Shown one piece after another: positions 7,618 through 13,382 of a stretch of DNA of 13,382 bases (position 1 is the stretch's first letter; every line of letters begins with the position of its first letter). A program made the position numbers and the translations under genes. The notes under the pieces are model-generated. The model was not told the origin of the DNA. It saw only the letters and a program-made list of their open reading frames with translations, and made no database searches. Origin of the DNA: Candidatus Fermentithermobacillaceae bacterium (GTDB lineage Bacteria > Bacillota > Sulfobacillia > Fermentithermobacillales > Fermentithermobacillaceae); NCBI GenBank assembly GCA_012842105.1, contig DUTL01000230.1, forward strand, positions 1-13,382. Reading direction: 5' to 3'.

Positions 7618-9018
7618 CTACTTGCCCACACAGAAACGAGAAAATATACGGTCGAGAGTTTCGCCGCTTACTTTCTTGCCGGTAAGCTCCATAAGCGAAC
7701 CGGCTGCTTCCTCAAGGGCCAATACTATCACATCGTCAGTCCATCCCTGGTTCAGGTACCCAAGAGCTCTCTGTATTTCGCCAAGCGCCCGCCCCAAGCA
7801 ATCCACTTGCCTCGCTGATCCAGGCGCCAAAGCTTCAGGATCCCCTAAGGACGCAAACATGGATTGAACCTTCTTCTTCAGGCCCTCTATGCCAAACCCT
7901 GTGGCCCCCGAAGCTCTCACCCATCTATCCTGGCAAATGTCCCTGAGCAGCTTCAAGTCTACCTGCTGTTTCATGAGATCTACCTTGGTCACCACGGCCA
8001 GGCAGTTCCTATTTTGCCATTTGCTTAACCACTGCACATCTTCGTCGTAAATCCCCTGGGTATCGTCAAGCACATACAGTATTACATTTGATTCAACAGC
8101 AGCAGTTTGTGCCCGCTCAACGCCAAGGGCTTCAACCACTTCTTCAGTCTCCCTTAATCCTGCAGTATCCAGCAGCGCTACAGGAAGGCCATACCATTCC
8201 GTAGGCTCCCTGAGCACGTCGCGGGTTGTTCCGGGAATGTCAGTCACTATTGCCCTTTCTCTGGCAAGCAACGCATTGAACAACGATGACTTTCCTACAT
8301 TTGGACGGCCCACAAGGCAGACTTCCACTCCTTGTGAAAGTGCAAGGCCCAAAGGAGCCCTTTCCAAAACAGCGCCAATATCATGGCTCAAACCGGCCAG
8401 TAAGTCCTGAATGTCAGACTTGTCCGCTTCTATTGTTTCCGGGAAATCAATGGAACCCTGTAACAGGGCGAGCAAATCAACTATCTGCGTTTCCCATTTC
8501 TCCACCATTGAGCCAAGCTCGCCCTTAAGCCGCCTGCCCGCTTGAAACAGCGACTCCTCTGACGCTGAAGTTACAATGTCCAGCACAGCCTCGGCTTCAT
8601 CAAGGGTTATCCTGCCGTTGATGAAAGCCCGCTTTGTGAATTCCCCGGGTAAAGCCGGCCTTGTGCCCAGCCTAAACGCCAAGCTCAGCACCTTCTCTGC
8701 AACAACCACCCCGCCGTGGCACTGTATCTCCACCACATCTTCTCCTGTATACGACCTGGGCGCTCTCATGGCCAGTACGATGCATTCATCAACTACCCGG
8801 CCGGAGCCCATATCCAAAACATCTGCCAAAGCCATGGACCAGCTCTTCATTGCCGGTACGCTGCCACGTCTCTTAAGCCTTATCATTCTCCCTGCAATCC
8901 TCAGAGCATCCGCGCCGCTCAGCCTGACTATTGCAATGCCGCCTGTGCCTACAGGGCTGGCTATGGCGCCTATAGTATCTGTCACTGTATCCACGAACCA
9001 CCCCTGGCTGCTGCCCAA
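7618..9018 (-). CDS. mnmE: tRNA modification GTPase MnmE (TrmE)
   Basis: The start is set at TTG 9018, which has GGGGAGGTG 6 bases upstream and gives a 466-residue protein, close to the usual 450-460. A longer reading from TTG 9051 places this Shine-Dalgarno within the gene. The folate-binding N-terminal domain begins DTIGAIASPVGTGGIAIVRL; the central helical domain carries an inserted Ras-like G domain. Its motifs are GRPNVGKS (G1, 237-244), TTRD (G2, 264-267), DTAG (G3, 284-287) and TKVD (G4, 344-347). The protein ends in CVGK, the conserved C-terminal CxGK motif. All GTPase motifs are intact. MnmE dimerises through its N-terminal domain and forms a complex with MnmG, the next gene. A hairpin and a TATAAT upstream suggest that its own transcription unit starts here. 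Confidence 0.96.
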   Translation of the reverse strand: MGSSQGWFVDTVTDTIGAIASPVGTGGIAIVRLSGADALRIAGRMIRLKRRGSVPAMKSWSMALADVLDMGSGRVVDECIVLAMRAPRSYTGEDVVEIQCHGGVVVAEKVLSLAFRLGTRPALPGEFTKRAFINGRITLDEAEAVLDIVTSASEESLFQAGRRLKGELGSMVEKWETQIVDLLALLQGSIDFPETIEADKSDIQDLLAGLSHDIGAVLERAPLGLALSQGVEVCLVGRPNVGKSSLFNALLARERAIVTDIPGTTRDVLREPTEWYGLPVALLDTAGLRETEEVVEALGVERAQTAAVESNVILYVLDDTQGIYDEDVQWLSKWQNRNCLAVVTKVDLMKQQVDLKLLRDICQDRWVRASGATGFGIEGLKKKVQSMFASLGDPEALAPGSARQVDCLGRALGEIQRALGYLNQGWTDDVIVLALEEAAGSLMELTGKKVSGETLDRIFSRFCVGK

Positions 9019-9068
9019 GGCTTTCACCTCCCCAAACAGAGGACCCCCCAATTCATCTTCATGCCTAA

Positions 9069-9099
9069 ATTATACCCCACAAATAGTATCAAACAGAAA
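9069..9099 (-). promoter_or_regulatory. Candidate promoter for mnmE-mnmG-rsmG
   Basis: On the minus strand a perfect TATAAT (9074-9069) lies about 50 bases before the mnmE start, just after the hairpin terminator. No good -35 is present at 16-19 bases (TTCTGT at 18 bases matches poorly), and there is no TG extension. The placement suits a promoter, but the evidence is one box only. Confidence 0.35.
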
Positions 9100-9133
9100 G
9101 GGGGCCCCACTGTACAGAGCCCCCATGTTTTTT
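9091..9133. terminator. Intrinsic terminator after jag, possibly bidirectional
   Basis: GGGGGC (9100-9105) pairs with GCCCCC (9119-9124) around a 13-base loop containing the small palindrome CTGTACAG. On the minus strand (jag direction) the stem is followed by TTTCTGTTT; on the plus strand it is followed by ATG and six Ts (9128-9133). It lies 18 bases after the jag stop at its nearest edge and separates the rpmH operon from the mnmE group. It may leak, as these genes are often co-transcribed. Confidence 0.7.
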
Positions 9134-9151
9134 AACTTGTTTCCTCTCACA

Positions 9152-9799
9152 TTACCTGTGCCTTAGCGTTGCATTTAGATTCCTGCGAGGCGAAATAACC
9201 ACCCTTCTAAATGGTTCATCTCCCTCGCTGTGAGTAGCCACTCTTCCGTTTGCCTGCAAGGCCATGTGCACGATGCGCCGGTCCCTTGCGTCCATAGGCC
9301 GTAAGAAACTGCTTCTGCCCGTTCTTTCCACCTTCCTGGCCGCATTTCTGGCCATGTCCTCAAGGATTCTCTCTTTCTTCCTCCTGTATCCGCCTACATC
9401 CACAAAGATTCTCCTTATGTTGCCAATGCCTTTTGAAGATACCACATTTGTGAGAAATTCAAGATGCTTCAAAGTCTGGCCGTGTCGGCCTATAAGGAGG
9501 CCTAGGTCATTCCCGCTTACTTCCAGCAGCCTTGAATCCCCCTGGATGCGGGTTTCAACTGTTCCGTCTATGTTCATCCGATCGAGTAATCCTGTTAGAA
9601 ACTCACACGCAATCTCCGCCCTGTCCTTTTTCAGAGTAACTCTGATCTTTGCATCCTTGCCTCCCAGAATACCCAGAAACCCACGGCTGGGTTCCTCGAT
9701 TACTTCAACAATCACGTCTTCTTCTGATACCCCAAGTTCACTGAGAGCACTTTCTAAAGCCTCTTCCATACTACGTCCAGATTTCTCAATACTCGTCAC
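9152..9799 (-). CDS. jag: RNA-binding protein KhpB/Jag (SpoIIIJ-associated protein)
   Basis: The protein has 215 residues with the standard three-part layout. An N-terminal Jag domain (about 4-56, with the RGFLGILGGKDAKI motif) is followed by a KH domain with GRHG (104-107) in the GxxG loop. The C-terminal R3H domain has R174 and H178 in RDRRIVH. In streptococci and other Firmicutes KhpB pairs with KhpA to bind RNA and influences cell elongation and division; it may also cooperate with YidC. The GTG start at 9799 overlaps the yidC stop (GTGA, 4 bases) and uses a GGAGGGAG-like site inside yidC, so translation is coupled. It is the last gene before the hairpin terminator. Confidence 0.95.
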   Translation of the reverse strand: MTSIEKSGRSMEEALESALSELGVSEEDVIVEVIEEPSRGFLGILGGKDAKIRVTLKKDRAEIACEFLTGLLDRMNIDGTVETRIQGDSRLLEVSGNDLGLLIGRHGQTLKHLEFLTNVVSSKGIGNIRRIFVDVGGYRRKKERILEDMARNAARKVERTGRSSFLRPMDARDRRIVHMALQANGRVATHSEGDEPFRRVVISPRRNLNATLRHR

Positions 9800-10458
9800 T
9801 TAGACCGAGCTCCCTCCCCGGTAGTTTCACCTCGCGGTATCGCAAGCCGCTCCAACAAGCCAAACAAGTTGGCAGTTATGATATACACAGAAACCGCAGT
9901 AGCAAACTTAATTGAAAAGTAGGCCATAAACGCCAGCATTCCGATTATCATCACATTTTGGCCCTGTTGCTGCTGGCCCCCGGCACCCATGGAAGGCGAC
10001 AACCGCATGGCAAGGTACGTGCTTGCTATGGTAATGCCTATCACAACCAGGCCATAAGCCATACCCTGTTTCATAGCCGGTTCGCCTAACGTAAGCCCCA
10101 AAAACGCTGCCTTCTTCATTTCTTCGTGGGCTTCAAGCGCCCTGATCATGGCCCATAACACAGGTAGTTGAATGAGGGGCAGCAGGCAGCTTGAAGCAGG
10201 GTTTACTTTGTTCCGGCGATATAAGTCCATAATCTCAAGATTGAGCCTTTCGGGGTCATCTTCGTATTTCTTCTGTATCTTATCAAGCTCCGGTTGTATC
10301 ACTGCCATTCGCCGGGTCGACCGTCCTTGTACAATGGTCAGGGGTAAAATGATGAGCCGCACAAGTATAGTCAAAGCAATGACCGTCAAACCCCAGTTAC
10401 CGGCCAGACCATAAATGTAATCCATCACGGTCAGCATTATGTTAACTATGTATGACAT
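9796..10458 (-). CDS. yidC: Membrane protein insertase YidC/Oxa1 (SpoIIIJ type)
   Basis: The protein has 220 residues, the short Gram-positive form of YidC without the large periplasmic domain. It inserts membrane proteins with or without SecYEG. Hydrophobic segments lie near 22-42, 90-105, 132-150 and 168-195. The hydrophilic-groove arginine is R34 (ILVRLIILPL), and the cytoplasmic helical hairpin (about 45-85, QPELDKIQKKYEDDPERLN) is typical. There is no N-terminal signal peptide or lipobox cysteine, unlike the Bacillus SpoIIIJ and YqjG lipoproteins, so the protein starts nearly at the first conserved transmembrane helix. The ATG at 10458 has GGGAGG about 8 bases upstream and lies within the end of yidD (13-base overlap). 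Confidence 0.95.
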   Translation of the reverse strand: MSYIVNIMLTVMDYIYGLAGNWGLTVIALTILVRLIILPLTIVQGRSTRRMAVIQPELDKIQKKYEDDPERLNLEIMDLYRRNKVNPASSCLLPLIQLPVLWAMIRALEAHEEMKKAAFLGLTLGEPAMKQGMAYGLVVIGITIASTYLAMRLSPSMGAGGQQQQGQNVMIIGMLAFMAYFSIKFATAVSVYIITANLFGLLERLAIPRGETTGEGARSK

Positions 10459-10703
10459 CGTTTAAACCTCCCTGGCTCCAATAAGCCTTGTTTGGGCACC
10501 GGATCATAGCCCCCACGGGAAAAAGGGTTGCAACGCAGAAGTCGCCAAGTAGCCAATACAACACCTTTCAGGGGCCCATGAGTTATGATTGCTTGCCGGG
10601 CATATTCAGAACACGTAGGATAATACCTGCAAACCCGGCCTTTCGCAGGAGAGACGTACTTTTGGTAACATGATATTAAGAACAGCAAGGCTTTTGACAT
10701 CAT
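10446..10703 (-). CDS. yidD: Membrane protein insertion efficiency factor YidD
   Basis: This is a small basic protein of 85 residues, as expected for the family. It has a short N-terminal amphipathic/hydrophobic helix (about 3-14), the signature CRYYPTCSEYA (25-35) and RCNPFSRGGYDPVP (57-70). YidD is a membrane-associated helper thought to assist YidC-dependent insertion; its exact action is not settled. The ATG at 10703 overlaps the rnpA stop (ATGA) and is followed by a second ATG codon; the AGAGGA upstream is rather distant, which points to coupling with rnpA. The gene overlaps yidC by 13 bases. Confidence 0.95.
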   Translation of the reverse strand: MMSKALLFLISCYQKYVSPAKGRVCRYYPTCSEYARQAIITHGPLKGVVLATWRLLRCNPFSRGGYDPVPKQGLLEPGRFKRCHT

Positions 10704-11026
10704 TCCATCAAACCCATCCTCTTAAGCAGATCCTTAACTGCGCCCAAAAGTTCCTGATAGGTACACAGGGCTGCTCTTCGTCGAGCAATAAAGATGAATT
10801 CGCCCCTCGGTTCCATCAGAGGCAAAACGTGTCGAAAACACTCTTTAACCCGGCGTCTAACCCGGTTACGAACACATGCTTTGCCTAGCCGTTTGGATGT
10901 TACAACTCCCAGCCTAACAGGTAACGGGTCATCTCTGTAATACATCACCAAGTACTTGTTGGCTGCCGAACGGCCTTCCTCGTATACTCTACCATACGAT
11001 GGTGCAGGTATCCTTCCTGATACCAC
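10700..11026 (-). CDS. rnpA: Ribonuclease P protein component
   Basis: The protein has 108 residues, the usual size. It is the basic protein subunit that helps the RNase P ribozyme bind the 5' leader of precursor tRNA. The RNR signature is RNRVRRRVKECFR (53-65), preceded by a beta strand region RLGVVTSKRLGKA (38-50). The N-terminus MVSGRIPAPSYGRVYEEGRS differs from the common RLxxxxDF lead, but PSYGRVY aligns with the conserved aromatic-x-x-V-[YF] core. The GTG at 11026 has GTGAGG 7 bases upstream and is the first possible start, since an in-frame TGA lies 9 bases before it. It follows rpmH by 59 bases and overlaps yidD by 3. Confidence 0.94.
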   Translation of the reverse strand: MVSGRIPAPSYGRVYEEGRSAANKYLVMYYRDDPLPVRLGVVTSKRLGKACVRNRVRRRVKECFRHVLPLMEPRGEFIFIARRRAALCTYQELLGAVKDLLKRMGLME

Positions 11027-11085
11027 AAAAAAGCCTCACTTTCCGTCATATGCACAGACAATACCAGAGCAAAGCCCGGCATACA

Positions 11086-11220
11086 TCAAACAGACAGGCG
11101 CCTCCTGCCTCTGGAACGCCGTCTTGAAACTATCCTGCGCCCACTTTTGCTCCTCATTCTAACCAGGAAACCGTGAGTCTTCCGTCTTTTTCTACGCTTG
11201 GGTTGATATGTGCGTTTCAT
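11086..11220 (-). CDS. rpmH: 50S ribosomal protein L34
   Basis: The protein has 44 residues and is extremely basic. It starts MKRTYQPKRRKRRKTHGF and continues with LVRMRSKSGRRIVSRRRSRG, an almost textbook L34. It is a structural protein of the large ribosomal subunit bound near 23S rRNA helices. The ATG at 11220 has AGGGGG about 11 bases upstream. It is the first gene of the minus-strand operon, about 50 bases downstream of a strong promoter, and faces away from dnaA as in most bacteria. Its leader contains a short inverted repeat near the predicted transcript start. Confidence 0.97.
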   Translation of the reverse strand: MKRTYQPKRRKRRKTHGFLVRMRSKSGRRIVSRRRSRGRRRLSV

Positions 11221-11260
11221 CTTCTATTGTTCCCCCTACAGATGCTCTTGGAACTAATAT

Positions 11261-11274
11261 CCTTGAATCCAAGG
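11261..11274. repeat. Short inverted repeat in the rpmH leader
   Basis: CCTTG AATC CAAGG is a 5-bp inverted repeat with a 4-base loop, placed across the predicted start of the rpmH transcript. It could be an operator half-pair or a 5'-end stem that stabilises the mRNA. It could also be chance. Confidence 0.4.
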
Positions 11275-11275
11275 A

Positions 11276-11305
11276 ATTATATCTTAGCATGGGTGAAAGT
11301 GTCAA
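11276..11305 (-). promoter_or_regulatory. Sigma-A-type promoter of the rpmH operon
   Basis: On the minus strand TTGACA (11305-11300) is separated by 18 bases from TATAAT (11281-11276). Both hexamers match the housekeeping consensus perfectly. The transcript should start near 11268, leaving a leader of about 48 bases before rpmH. This is the strongest promoter seen in the window, in keeping with ribosomal-protein expression. Confidence 0.88.
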
Positions 11306-11311
11306 TAAATG

Positions 11312-11380
11312 CACCTTTTACAGGTGTTTAGCTAATCGGCCGGCGCATAGCCGGAAATCGGCAGCGCCCGGGCGCACCTG
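11312..11380. repeat. Cluster of GC-rich inverted repeats upstream of the rpmH promoter
   Basis: Three palindromic elements lie side by side. CACCT/AGGTG (11312-11316 with 11322-11326) has a 5-base loop. CCGGC/GCCGG (11340-11344 with 11350-11354) has the loop GCATA. GCGCCCGGGCGC (11364-11375) is a perfect 12-bp palindrome. In addition CAGGTG (11321-11326) can pair with CACCTG (11375-11380), enclosing the other two; five Ts follow on the plus strand. The cluster sits between the rpmH promoter and the DnaA boxes. Its function is unknown. Confidence 0.55.
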
Positions 11381-11470
11381 TTTTTCATTGCCACGCTCCA
11401 CATGCCTTGGTATAGTCTTAGTGAGGCACCCTTGTGGCTATTTGGGCCGTATTTTCGCCTCTGTCTAACA

Positions 11471-11523
11471 TTATCCACATCTGTGGATAACTATGTGTAT
11501 AACCTGTGAGCTTGTTATACGCA
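11471..11523. promoter_or_regulatory. DnaA-box cluster upstream of dnaA
   Basis: TTATCCACA (11471-11479, plus) and its inverse TGTGGATAA (11482-11490) are perfect boxes set head to head with 2 bases between. TGTGTATAA (11494-11502, minus-strand TTATACACA) fits TTATNCACA. TTATACGCA (11515-11523, plus) differs by one base. Four boxes in 53 bases is far beyond chance. They probably serve both origin assembly and repression of dnaA by its own product. Confidence 0.9.
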
Positions 11524-11634
11524 GGCTGTAAGCATAGGTTATTCGTTTTTCCAAGGTCTTGCAGCAACCAGAAACACCATCTTGCTAAGGTGGGCCCTAT
11601 TCACTACTGTATATAGCCTGAATAGCAAAGTCTT

Positions 11635-11664
11635 TTGCCTCCGCCGGGCAAGGTGTTCTAATAT
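11635..11664 (+). promoter_or_regulatory. Possible dnaA promoter
   Basis: TTGCCT (11635-11640) and TAATAT (11659-11664) are spaced by 18 bases and each match four of six consensus positions. The -10 is about 58 bases before the dnaA start and about 140 bases downstream of the DnaA boxes. This is the best candidate seen, but weak; the real promoter may lie nearer the boxes. Confidence 0.25.
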
Positions 11665-11721
11665 GCAGCGTGGCTTATTGTTGTTTAGTTACTTCATATT
11701 TATAGAATGGTGGTCTTCACT

Positions 11722-13098
11722 ATGCTCACAAACCTTGAAGATCTCTGGAATGATGCACTGTCTAGGGCTTCATTGAGGTTCTCAAACCCGGGAATCATAC
11801 ATAACTGGCTCAAGGACACGAAGCCGGTTACCCTGAAAAACAAAGTTCTCACTATTGCAGTGCCAAGTGAATTTGCGAAAACTTGGATTGAAACAAGATA
11901 TAAAGAGGAGCTTGCCAGGGCATGGAAAGAAGCATACGGTAACCCTTGTGATCTCGTTTTCGCAGTAAGCCAGCCTGAGAAACTTGTATCTGAGGCACCG
12001 GCATTGTTCCCTCAAGATAGCCAGGCCATGGCCCCCAAGAAGAAGCATTATTCCGACGACAGGATCAACCAGCTGAGAAGTTTGAATCCCAGGTATGTAT
12101 TTGACAACTTCATCGTCGGGGCTTCTAACAGATTCGCCCATGCCGCTTCTCTTGCAGTGGCGGAAAGCCCCTCCAAAGCGTATAACCCGCTTTTTCTATA
12201 CGGAGGAGTAGGGCTGGGAAAGACACATTTGATGCAAGCTATTGCTCACCATGTATTTGCCAATCACCGTCGCCTGAAGGTATCGTATGTGTCTTCGGAA
12301 ACATTCACAAATGAGCTCATTCTGGCTATCCAGGAGGGCAACACTCCAGAATTCAGAAACCGTTATCGAAGCGCAGACGTGTTGCTGGTAGACGACATCC
12401 AATTCGTTGCAGGCAAAGACGCAACGCAGGAAGAATTTTTCCATACTTTCGATGCGCTGCACCAAGCCTCGAAACAGATTGTGATTTCATCGGACAGGCC
12501 GCCCAAGGAGATTTCCACTCTTGAGGAAAGGCTCAGAACCAGGTTTGAATGGGGCCTAATATGCGATATTCAACCACCGGATATAGAAACGCGCATAGCA
12601 ATTTTGCGTAAAAAAGCTGAACTGGAAGGAAGGCCGGTTCCCCTTGAGGTTTGCCAGTACATAGCCGAGAGAATTCCAAGCAATATTCGCGAGCTTGAGG
12701 GGGCCCTGATAAGAGTGCTTGCGTTTACGGCGCTCCAGCAAAGGGAAATCACACTTGAAGTTACCCAACAGGTACTTAGAGACCTGCTTCCTGAAAGAAA
12801 AATGACTCCCATAACGATTCAAGCCATTCAGGAGGCGGTTTCCAACTACTACAACATCCCGTTAAGCGCTTTCGCGGCCAAGCGGCGTACACGCAACATC
12901 GCGTTTCCCAGGCAGGTTGCTATGTATCTGTCCCGGACGCTAACCGATGCTTCGTTGCCGCAAATAGGCCAAAACTTCGGTGGCAGAGATCATACAACGG
13001 TGCTTCACGCGTGTTCGAAAATTGAGTCGGAGAGGAAAACCAATTCAGATCTCGACCAGACTGTTGAAGAGCTGATTGAACGCATTAAGAAGGGGTAA
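11722..13098 (+). CDS. dnaA: Chromosomal replication initiator DnaA
   Basis: The ATG at 11722 gives MLTNLEDLWNDAL, the normal family start, and has GGTGGT about 7 bases upstream. An in-frame ATG at 11707 lacks any ribosome site and would add five residues. The product has 458 residues. Domain I (about 1-85) is the DnaB/DnaD/SirA-binding helicase-loading region and domain II a short linker (about 86-115). Domain III is the AAA+ core with Walker A GGVGLGKT (161-168), Walker B LLVDD (221-225), the arginine-finger region LRTRF (about 271-275) and sensor 2 NIRELEGAL (321-329). Domain IV binds DnaA boxes through GGRDHTTVLHA (420-430). All motifs are intact. DnaA boxes flank the gene on both sides, so it sits within oriC and likely regulates itself. 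Confidence 0.98.
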   Translation: MLTNLEDLWNDALSRASLRFSNPGIIHNWLKDTKPVTLKNKVLTIAVPSEFAKTWIETRYKEELARAWKEAYGNPCDLVFAVSQPEKLVSEAPALFPQDSQAMAPKKKHYSDDRINQLRSLNPRYVFDNFIVGASNRFAHAASLAVAESPSKAYNPLFLYGGVGLGKTHLMQAIAHHVFANHRRLKVSYVSSETFTNELILAIQEGNTPEFRNRYRSADVLLVDDIQFVAGKDATQEEFFHTFDALHQASKQIVISSDRPPKEISTLEERLRTRFEWGLICDIQPPDIETRIAILRKKAELEGRPVPLEVCQYIAERIPSNIRELEGALIRVLAFTALQQREITLEVTQQVLRDLLPERKMTPITIQAIQEAVSNYYNIPLSAFAAKRRTRNIAFPRQVAMYLSRTLTDASLPQIGQNFGGRDHTTVLHACSKIESERKTNSDLDQTVEELIERIKKG

Positions 13099-13118
13099 TA
13101 TCCTGCTGTGAAGAACTC

Positions 13119-13229
13119 TGTGGATGAGCATTGGATTGCTTGTTGAGGAAGTGTGGATAACGTGTCCGGTTTGATTGGGTGCCTGACTTATGCACATTCG
13201 TCCACATTCCCTCCACAGCGGCTTCCACA
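13119..13229. promoter_or_regulatory. DnaA-box cluster downstream of dnaA with phased TCCACA hexamers
   Basis: TGTGGATGA (13119-13127, one mismatch) and TGTGGATAA (13152-13160, perfect) point left. TTATGCACA (13188-13196, fits TTATNCACA) points right. It is followed in the same direction by TCCACA at 13201, 13212 and 13224, at steps of 10-12 bases, close to one helical turn. The last three lack the TTA part and would be low-affinity sites. This is the likely DnaA-assembly array of the downstream half of oriC. Confidence 0.85.
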
Positions 13230-13264
13230 TGGCAAAAGGGCTCTTATCGTGGAATAGGAGGGTG

Positions 13265-13300
13265 TTTTGCACAAACTCACAGCACCTATTACTACTACTG
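13265..13300 (+). promoter_or_regulatory. Probable basal unwinding element: DnaA box followed by DnaA-trios
   Basis: TTTTGCACA (13265-13273) is a one-mismatch DnaA box facing right. After 12 bases comes CTA TTA CTA CTA CTG (13286-13300); on the opposite strand, read 3' to 5', this is GAT AAT GAT GAT GAC, the pattern of the DnaA-trio element described from Bacillus subtilis, where a DnaA filament grips single-stranded DNA. AT-rich DNA follows directly. Order and direction fit an origin unwinding site; that this is the opening site is inference from the motif. Confidence 0.75.
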
Positions 13301-13371
13301 ATTTTAAGATATACACAATCGATATAGATAAGGAATGGATTTTCAGCAATAAGTATTCTTTGCATTAACAC
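13301..13371. other. AT-rich DNA-unwinding region next to the trios
   Basis: About 70 bases rich in A and T with no gene, running from the trios to the ribosome site at the window edge. It includes ATATACACA (13309-13317), one mismatch from a DnaA box. It is the natural candidate for the duplex that melts first at oriC. Confidence 0.6.
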
Positions 13372-13372
13372 A

Positions 13373-13380
13373 GGGAGGGG
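13373..13380 (+). promoter_or_regulatory. Ribosome-binding site of the next plus-strand gene, probably dnaN
   Basis: GGGAGGGG lies 2 bases from the window end with no start codon inside the window. Position after dnaA and the unwinding region makes dnaN (DNA polymerase sliding clamp) the expected next gene; no coding sequence of it is visible. Confidence 0.55.
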
Positions 13381-13382
13381 TA

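Larger units (their letters stand above)
11221..11721. other. Intergenic region between divergent rpmH and dnaA; upstream half of oriC
   Basis: This 501-base stretch holds no convincing gene. From left to right it has the rpmH leader and promoter, the inverted-repeat cluster, and a weak bulged stem (CCACATGCCT at 11398-11407 against AGGCA at 11424-11428 and TGTGG at 11433-11437). Three clustered DnaA boxes follow, then the poorly defined dnaA promoter and leader. Short plus-strand reading frames here have no protein-like features. In Bacillus the equivalent region acts in origin function and dnaA autoregulation; the same is inferred here. Confidence 0.7.

Noticed and set aside
9264..9803. 179-codon open frame on the plus strand
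   Set aside because: Opposite jag, whose KH and R3H motifs are unmistakable; no ribosome site and low-complexity Ser/Arg/Pro composition.
9824..9830. GTTTCAC, half of a parS site
   Set aside because: The other half (GTGAAAC) is absent and the site lies in the coding overlap region; chance match.
10956..11085. Possible frameshift removing the N-terminus of rnpA
   Set aside because: The other two frames upstream show no convincing RnpA lead. The GTG at 11026 has a good GAGG site, and PSYGRVYEEGR aligns with the conserved N-terminal core, so the gene appears whole.
11398..11437. Bulged 10-bp stem in the rpmH-dnaA gap as a terminator or riboswitch
   Set aside because: It has a 16-base loop, a 4-base bulge and no T tract; too weak to name.
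11208..11468. 86-codon plus-strand frame between rpmH and dnaA
   Set aside because: It crosses the rpmH start, promoter and inverted repeats, has no Shine-Dalgarno and no recognisable protein features.
1..13382. CRISPR arrays, insertion sequences, tRNA or rRNA genes
   Set aside because: No direct-repeat array, transposase-like protein, terminal inverted repeats or RNA-gene signature was seen on either strand.

Overview
The window is the left side and centre of a bacterial replication origin of the Bacillota (Firmicutes) type, most like the Clostridia. The order rpmH-rnpA-yidD-yidC-jag-mnmE-mnmG-rsmG-noc-soj-spo0J, divergent from dnaA, is the classic origin-proximal arrangement of that phylum. 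Strong AGGAGG-like ribosome-binding sites, frequent GTG/TTG starts and a TTGACA/TATAAT promoter agree with this. The species cannot be named from the sequence. No mobile element, CRISPR array, tRNA or rRNA was seen.

Layout. Everything from 1 to 11220 is on the minus strand; dnaA (11722-13098) is on the plus strand. Reading away from the origin: rpmH (L34), rnpA (RNase P protein), yidD, yidC and jag/khpB form a tight, partly overlapping operon behind a strong sigma-A-type promoter (11276-11305). A GC-rich hairpin with T tracts and a new -10 element separate it from mnmE, mnmG and rsmG, which modify tRNA and 16S rRNA. A strongly diverged Noc/ParB paralogue, soj (ParA) and spo0J (ParB) follow. 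A perfect parS site lies just after parB. Then come alr (alanine racemase), a membrane-anchored M23 murein peptidase and the 5' end of a bactofilin gene running off the left edge. The distal part therefore links chromosome segregation with cell-wall precursor supply and cell-shape control.

Origin. Two regions flank dnaA. The upstream intergenic region (11221-11721) holds two perfect DnaA boxes, a third close match and several GC-rich inverted repeats. The downstream region (13099-13382) holds further DnaA boxes, a run of TCCACA hexamers spaced about one helical turn apart, and a DnaA-trio-like run (CTA TTA CTA CTA CTG) followed by AT-rich DNA. This looks like a bipartite oriC with the unwinding element between dnaA and a gene, probably dnaN, whose ribosome-binding site GGGAGGGG lies at the right edge.

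Most genes are ordinary and confidently named. The points most worth a second look are the Noc-like protein that has lost the GERRxRA and ENxQR CTP-binding motifs, the hairpin plus T6 that abuts its start codon and contains its Shine-Dalgarno sequence, the DnaA-trio and phased half-boxes in oriC, and the bactofilin-M23 pair attached to the par operon.
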